Positions 7,932-10,681 of a stretch of 10,681 nucleotides of DNA are shown one piece after another. The notes under the pieces are model-generated. The model made no database searches. It had not been told where the DNA came from and saw only the letters and a program-made list of their open reading frames with translations. A program made the translations under genes and the position numbers. The stretch is from Actinomycetes bacterium (GTDB lineage: Bacteria; Actinomycetota; Acidimicrobiia; Acidimicrobiales; RAAP-2): positions 1 through 10,681 of the forward strand of contig JAKCEC010000030.1 of the NCBI GenBank assembly GCA_021841725.1, given 5' to 3'. The stretch's first letter is position 1; every line of letters begins with the position of its first letter.

Positions 7932-10085
7932 ATGACAAAGCGTTTTGATGGGACGCGCGACCTGCGTCGCGCCGTCGACCGACTGGCCCGCCGTCTCCCC
8001 GAACCCCTAGAGGACCTCGCGTGGATCTCCTACAACTACCTTTGGAGTTGGACGCCGGGCGGGGTGGAGCTCTTCACGTCCATCGACGACCACCGCTTTA
8101 AGCTGGCGGGCGAGAACCCGGTGCGGTTCTTGTTGAACCTGCCCGAACGCGACCTCCTGCGAACGGCGACCGACCGGGCCTACCTCGAACGCCTCCACCA
8201 AGTCGCCCAACTCATGGAGGCCGACCTGGCCCGACCGACCACGCGAGTACTCCCGAGTGGACCCGTGGCCTTCTTCTGCGCGGAGTTCGCCGTGCACCAG
8301 TCGCTGCCGGTGTACTCGGGGGGACTGGGCGTCCTGGCGGGGGATTACCTCAAGGAGACCTCGGACCAGGCCCTCGACGTCGTGGGCGTGGGGCTGCTCT
8401 ATCGTCGCGGTTACCTGCACCAGCGCATGGACCTGTCGGGCTGGCAGCACGAGTACTGGATCGAGGCCAACACCGGACAGCTCCCCATCGTGCGCGTGCG
8501 CGGCGAAGACGGCCTCCCGATCAAGGTCAAGGTCCCGGTGTGGGACTCCGAGCTCTCCGCCCAGGTCTGGCGCGTCAACGTCGGTCGCACCACGCTCTTC
8601 CTCCTGGACGCCGAGCTCCCGGAGAACGCGCCGCTCGAACGCTGGGTGACGGCCCGCCTCTACGAGGGCAGCCACGACATCCGCCTGGCCCAGTACGCCC
8701 TCTTGGGCATCGGCGGCGTGCGCGCACTCGACGCCATGGGCATCCGTCCGGGCCTCTTTCACATGAACGAGGGTCACCCGGCCCTCGCCTCACTCGAGAT
8801 CGCCGCGCAGACCGCCGCCGAACTCTCGGGGGACCGCCCGGCGTTAACGACCCTGCTCGCCCAGGGACGCGACCGCTTCGCCTTCACGACGCACACCCCG
8901 GTGCCGGCGGGTAACGAGACGTACTCCTCGGAGGAGTTCTTTCGCGTGCTCGGTCAGTCGGTCGACGAGATGGGCATCGCGCGCGACGAGCTCGCGGCCC
9001 TCACCCGGATCGACGAGGGCTCGACGAGCGAACCCATGGGATTCTCACCCCTGGCCATCAAGTGTTCGCGCTCCACCAACGCCGTCTCGCGTCGACACGG
9101 CGAAGTCGCGCGCGGCATGTGGAATCCCCTGTTCCCGCACCACTCGGAGTCCGAGGTGCCCATCACCTACGTGACGAACGGTGTACACCTTCCCACGTGG
9201 ATGAACCCGACGATGCGCCAACTGCTCTCGCTGGTCCTCGGACACGACTGGGAGCGACACGCGAACGATCCGGCGCTGTGGAGTCACGTCGACGAGATCT
9301 CCGACATCGACCTCTGGAACGCGCGCTGCCAGATGCGTCTGGCCCTCGTCGAGATGATTCGCAACCGTATCGTCGTGGACCGATTGGCCCGCGGCGAGGA
9401 CGTCGGCCTCGCGGTCTCGGGGCTCGAGGCCTTCGATCCGATGAACCTGACGGTGGGCTTCGCGCGGCGACTCGCCACCTACAAACGACTCGACCTGCTC
9501 TTTCGCGACGTGGACCGCCTGCGCGCCATCGTGGACCACGAACAGGGTGCGCAATTCATCATCGCGGGCAAGGCGCACCCGCTCGACAACGAGGCCAAGA
9601 CCGTGGCCAAGAACATGTTCAGCGTGCAGCGTTCGATGGACTTGCCGAACCGGGTCATCTTCCTCGAGGACTACGACATGCGCGTCGCCCCGTCGCTGGT
9701 GGCGGGCTGCGACGTCTGGCTGAATTTACCGCGACCGCCCATGGAGGCCAGTGGCACGAGCGGCATGAAGGCCGCGATGAACGGTGGGCTCAACCTGAGC
9801 GTGCTCGACGGGTGGTGGAGCGAGGGCTACAACGGCCAGAACGGCTGGGCGATTGACGGCAGCACACTGGACGACCCCCACGCCCAGGACGAGCGCGACG
9901 CCCACGCCCTCTACGACCTACTGGAGAAGGAAGTCAAGCCCATGTTCTTCGCGCGCGACTCCCACGGCATCCCGGTGGTGTGGCTCGCGCGCATCCGCGC
10001 CTCGCTGCGCAGTCTGGCCCCCCAGTACTCGTCGGCGCGCATGCTCGAGGACTACACCGAACGGATCTACCGTCCGCATTCCTGA
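7932..10085 (+). CDS. glgP: Alpha-glucan (glycogen/maltodextrin) phosphorylase paralogue 2, complete
   Basis: A 717-residue GT35 phosphorylase of the short bacterial type, releasing glucose-1-phosphate from alpha-1,4-glucan ends using pyridoxal phosphate. Residues about 15-110 match the N-terminal DUF3417 region (LSY-type NYLWSWTPGGVELF stretch). Then come the substrate loop YSGGLGVLAGD (128-138), NEGHPALA, FTTHTPVPAG (His321), TNGVHLPTW, FARRLATYKR (Arg512, Arg513, Lys518) and the cofactor motif EASGTSGMKAAMNGG with the Schiff-base Lys613. All key residues are canonical, unlike in paralogue 1. The protein ends at YTERIYRPHS without the C-terminal extension found in paralogue 1. An in-frame TGA (7929-7931) lies immediately before the ATG, so the start is fixed unless a much later codon is used. 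There is no Shine-Dalgarno. The gene is 22 bases after the GH57 gene and ends 3 bases from the stop of a convergent gene. Confidence 0.96.
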   Translation: MTKRFDGTRDLRRAVDRLARRLPEPLEDLAWISYNYLWSWTPGGVELFTSIDDHRFKLAGENPVRFLLNLPERDLLRTATDRAYLERLHQVAQLMEADLARPTTRVLPSGPVAFFCAEFAVHQSLPVYSGGLGVLAGDYLKETSDQALDVVGVGLLYRRGYLHQRMDLSGWQHEYWIEANTGQLPIVRVRGEDGLPIKVKVPVWDSELSAQVWRVNVGRTTLFLLDAELPENAPLERWVTARLYEGSHDIRLAQYALLGIGGVRALDAMGIRPGLFHMNEGHPALASLEIAAQTAAELSGDRPALTTLLAQGRDRFAFTTHTPVPAGNETYSSEEFFRVLGQSVDEMGIARDELAALTRIDEGSTSEPMGFSPLAIKCSRSTNAVSRRHGEVARGMWNPLFPHHSESEVPITYVTNGVHLPTWMNPTMRQLLSLVLGHDWERHANDPALWSHVDEISDIDLWNARCQMRLALVEMIRNRIVVDRLARGEDVGLAVSGLEAFDPMNLTVGFARRLATYKRLDLLFRDVDRLRAIVDHEQGAQFIIAGKAHPLDNEAKTVAKNMFSVQRSMDLPNRVIFLEDYDMRVAPSLVAGCDVWLNLPRPPMEASGTSGMKAAMNGGLNLSVLDGWWSEGYNGQNGWAIDGSTLDDPHAQDERDAHALYDLLEKEVKPMFFARDSHGIPVVWLARIRASLRSLAPQYSSARMLEDYTERIYRPHS

Positions 10086-10088
10086 GCG

Positions 10089-10319
10089 TCAGCGCCGGAG
10101 TCGGTACCAGCCCTTGCGGACCTCGACGAAGACGTCGTGCTCCTGCGCGGGGTCGTCGGCGCGCGCGATGAGGGCGTCGAGTGCCTTCTTCAGGTCGACG
10201 TCGGGGAACGTGCTGCCGTAGCGTCGGGCCGTGCTGAGCAGGTCGTGGGCCGAAAACGGGGTGTTACCCTGATCGCGCAGCGCTCGCGCCGCGGTCACCA
10301 CGTCGTCTTGGGCGCTCAT
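10089..10319 (-). CDS. Small hypothetical protein, possibly winged-helix
   Basis: A 76-residue protein with GC-rich third codon positions and a good ribosome-binding site (GAGAGG, 7 bases before the ATG), so it is very likely a real gene. I do not recognise it with certainty. An N-terminal helical part (DDVVTAARALRDQG) is followed by FSAHDLLSTARRYGSTFPD, a further helix (LKKALDALIAR) and a short C-terminal segment ending GWYRLRR. This order, with a final hairpin-like GxYRL, resembles small winged-helix domains such as those called DUF7669 or found next to restriction enzymes; that is a weak resemblance from memory. It has no signal peptide or membrane segment. It converges on glgP paralogue 2 with 3 bases between stops, leaving no room for a terminator, and diverges from the oxidoreductase gene, a position that would suit a local regulator. 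Confidence 0.8.
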   Translation of the reverse strand: MSAQDDVVTAARALRDQGNTPFSAHDLLSTARRYGSTFPDVDLKKALDALIARADDPAQEHDVFVEVRKGWYRLRR

Positions 10320-10326
10320 CGTCGCA

Positions 10327-10332
10327 CCTCTC
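10327..10332 (-). promoter_or_regulatory. Ribosome-binding site of the small minus-strand gene
   Basis: Reads GAGAGG on the minus strand, 7 bases before the ATG at 10319-10317. It supports this start. Confidence 0.7.
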
Positions 10333-10371
10333 GCCGGGGACGTCTCACTCGCACCGCCTCGATTCTGTCAC

Positions 10372-10377
10372 ACGATA
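10372..10377 (-). promoter_or_regulatory. Possible -10 element for the small minus-strand gene
   Basis: Reads TATCGT on the minus strand (TANNNT), in a less GC-rich patch (about 10360-10377). Transcription would start near 10365 with a leader of about 45 bases. No clear -35 hexamer; a 14-base palindrome lies where one would be. Confidence 0.25.
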
Positions 10378-10388
10378 GGCCCGCCCAC

Positions 10389-10402
10389 TCGCGACGTCGC
10401 GA
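10389..10402. repeat. Perfect 14-base palindrome, possible operator
   Basis: TCGCGACGTCGCGA is its own reverse complement. It lies about 12 bases upstream of the possible minus-strand -10 element. CpG-rich palindromes arise easily in such GC-rich DNA, so function is uncertain. Confidence 0.4.
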
Positions 10403-10455
10403 CGCACCCGCGGGCGCGCGCCCGGGCGCCCCGGCGGCCCTCGGAGGCGACGTCC

Positions 10456-10471
10456 CCCGTCGTGCGACGGG
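10456..10471. repeat. Inverted repeat (CCCGTC / GACGGG hairpin)
   Basis: CCCGTC, a 4-base loop GTGC, then GACGGG; the inner bases G and C could also pair. No T-tract follows on either strand at once, and no gene ends here, so it is unlikely to be an ordinary terminator. It could be an operator or incidental. Confidence 0.35.
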
Positions 10472-10495
10472 CGCCCCACAAAGGTCTTTTGTAAC

Positions 10496-10520
10496 CGCTC
10501 ACCGCGGGAGGGGGTGAGCG
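10496..10520. repeat. Perfect 8-base inverted repeat upstream of the oxidoreductase gene
   Basis: CGCTCACC, a 9-base spacer, then GGTGAGCG. It covers the place where a -35 box would be if TAGGTT at 10530 is the -10 element, which suits a dimeric regulator. If transcribed instead, it would form a stable hairpin whose left arm can also pair with the Shine-Dalgarno sequence at 10615-10620. Confidence 0.5.
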
Positions 10521-10529
10521 CGCGAGGTC

Positions 10530-10535
10530 TAGGTT
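10530..10535 (+). promoter_or_regulatory. Possible -10 element for the oxidoreductase gene
   Basis: TAGGTT fits TANNNT. Transcription would begin near 10542, giving a leader of about 88 bases before the GTG at 10630. No -35 hexamer is recognisable, because the inverted repeat occupies its place. Confidence 0.3.
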
Positions 10536-10614
10536 CGAATCGTGATCCTTCCTGGTCGAATCGAAGCGCCGCCGCCAGTCGGGTCCGCGCTGGCGCCGTG
10601 CGGGCAATCGGGAC

Positions 10615-10621
10615 GGTGAGG
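10615..10621 (+). promoter_or_regulatory. Ribosome-binding site of the oxidoreductase gene
   Basis: GGTGAGG lies 8 bases before the GTG at 10630. The frame is open upstream to a TGA at 10543-10545 but offers no other ATG, GTG or TTG there, so this site decides the start. Confidence 0.65.
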
Positions 10622-10629
10622 TCCGCGTC

Positions 10630-10681
10630 GTGTTCCAGGTGCGCATCCACGGTCGCGGAGGGCAGGGGGTGGTCACCGCGG
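10630..10681 (+). CDS. 2-oxoacid:acceptor (pyruvate:ferredoxin-type) oxidoreductase gamma subunit, 5' part only
   Basis: Only 17 codons are in the window; the gene runs off the right edge. The N-terminus reads VFQVRIHGRGGQGVVTA, the characteristic start of the gamma subunit or domain of pyruvate/2-oxoisovalerate:ferredoxin oxidoreductases, with the glycine-rich GRGGQG loop. These cytoplasmic complexes interconvert a 2-oxoacid plus CoA with acyl-CoA, CO2 and reduced ferredoxin. The GTG start is supported by GGTGAGG 8 bases upstream. Which 2-oxoacid is used, and whether gamma is fused to delta or another subunit, cannot be told from this fragment. It is divergent from the small minus-strand gene, so it likely starts a separate operon. 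Confidence 0.8.
   Translation, partial: MFQVRIHGRGGQGVVTA

Larger units (their letters stand above)
10320..10629. other. Divergent intergenic region, no gene seen
   Basis: This stretch lies between the small minus-strand gene and the oxidoreductase gene and should hold both promoters. It contains a 14-base palindrome, two inverted repeats, an 8-base direct repeat 21 bases apart and two TANNNT candidates on opposite strands, each described separately. The ORFs crossing it have low-complexity Arg/Pro/Ala-rich products and look like shadows. No tRNA is supported. Confidence 0.7.

Noticed and set aside
10137..10517. 126-residue plus-strand frame across the small gene and intergenic region
   Set aside because: It is antisense to a gene with a good ribosome-binding site and ends in Arg-rich low-complexity sequence.
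10528..10545. tRNA-like T-loop sequence GGTTCGAATC
   Set aside because: The flanking bases do not form a T-stem, and no anticodon or acceptor stem can be built around it.
1..10681. CRISPR arrays, insertion sequences, attachment sites
   Set aside because: No spaced repeat array, transposase-like product or terminal inverted repeats were seen; composition is even across the window.

Overview
The window is very GC-rich bacterial DNA with strong G/C preference at third codon positions, frequent GTG starts and overlapping or abutting genes. Together with the family types (a maltodextrin-phosphorylase-like GlgP carrying an actinobacterial-type C-terminal extension, GlgB, MalQ, and a separate ferredoxin-oxidoreductase gamma subunit) this suggests a high-GC actinobacterium, perhaps of the Acidimicrobiia. 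That assignment is inference; no rRNA or other marker gene is present.

Layout. Positions 1-10085 are one plus-strand cluster for storage alpha-glucan (glycogen or maltodextrin): (1) an N-terminally incomplete alpha-glucan phosphorylase (21-1889), with an in-frame stop and probable frameshift at the window edge; (2) a 1337-residue fusion of 4-alpha-glucanotransferase (MalQ, GH77) and branching enzyme (GlgB, GH13) at 1877-5890; (3) a GH57-type glycosidase with a DUF3536-like region at 5891-7909; (4) a second, complete alpha-glucan phosphorylase at 7932-10085. A small minus-strand gene (10089-10319), perhaps a winged-helix protein, converges on the cluster with only 3 bases between stop codons. 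A 310-base intergenic region with palindromes and possible promoters follows. At the right edge (10630-10681) lies the first 17 codons of a 2-oxoacid:acceptor oxidoreductase gamma subunit.

How the genes work together (inference from family knowledge): phosphorylase shortens outer chains to glucose-1-phosphate, MalQ rearranges the short maltodextrins and limit chains, GlgB makes alpha-1,6 branches, and the GH57 protein probably hydrolyses or transfers alpha-glucan chains. The pyruvate-type oxidoreductase at the edge would act further down the same carbon route. The junctions (overlap, zero gap, 22-base gap) indicate co-transcription of the first three genes, while the fourth may also have its own leaderless promoter.

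Most notable points: the MalQ-GlgB fusion with all catalytic residues of both enzymes intact; two unequal phosphorylase paralogues bracketing it, the first with changes in the cofactor/phosphate site and a broken 5' end; and a set of symmetrical DNA elements in the divergent region before the oxidoreductase gene. I did not see a clearly new type of system: the interest lies in the arrangement of known families.
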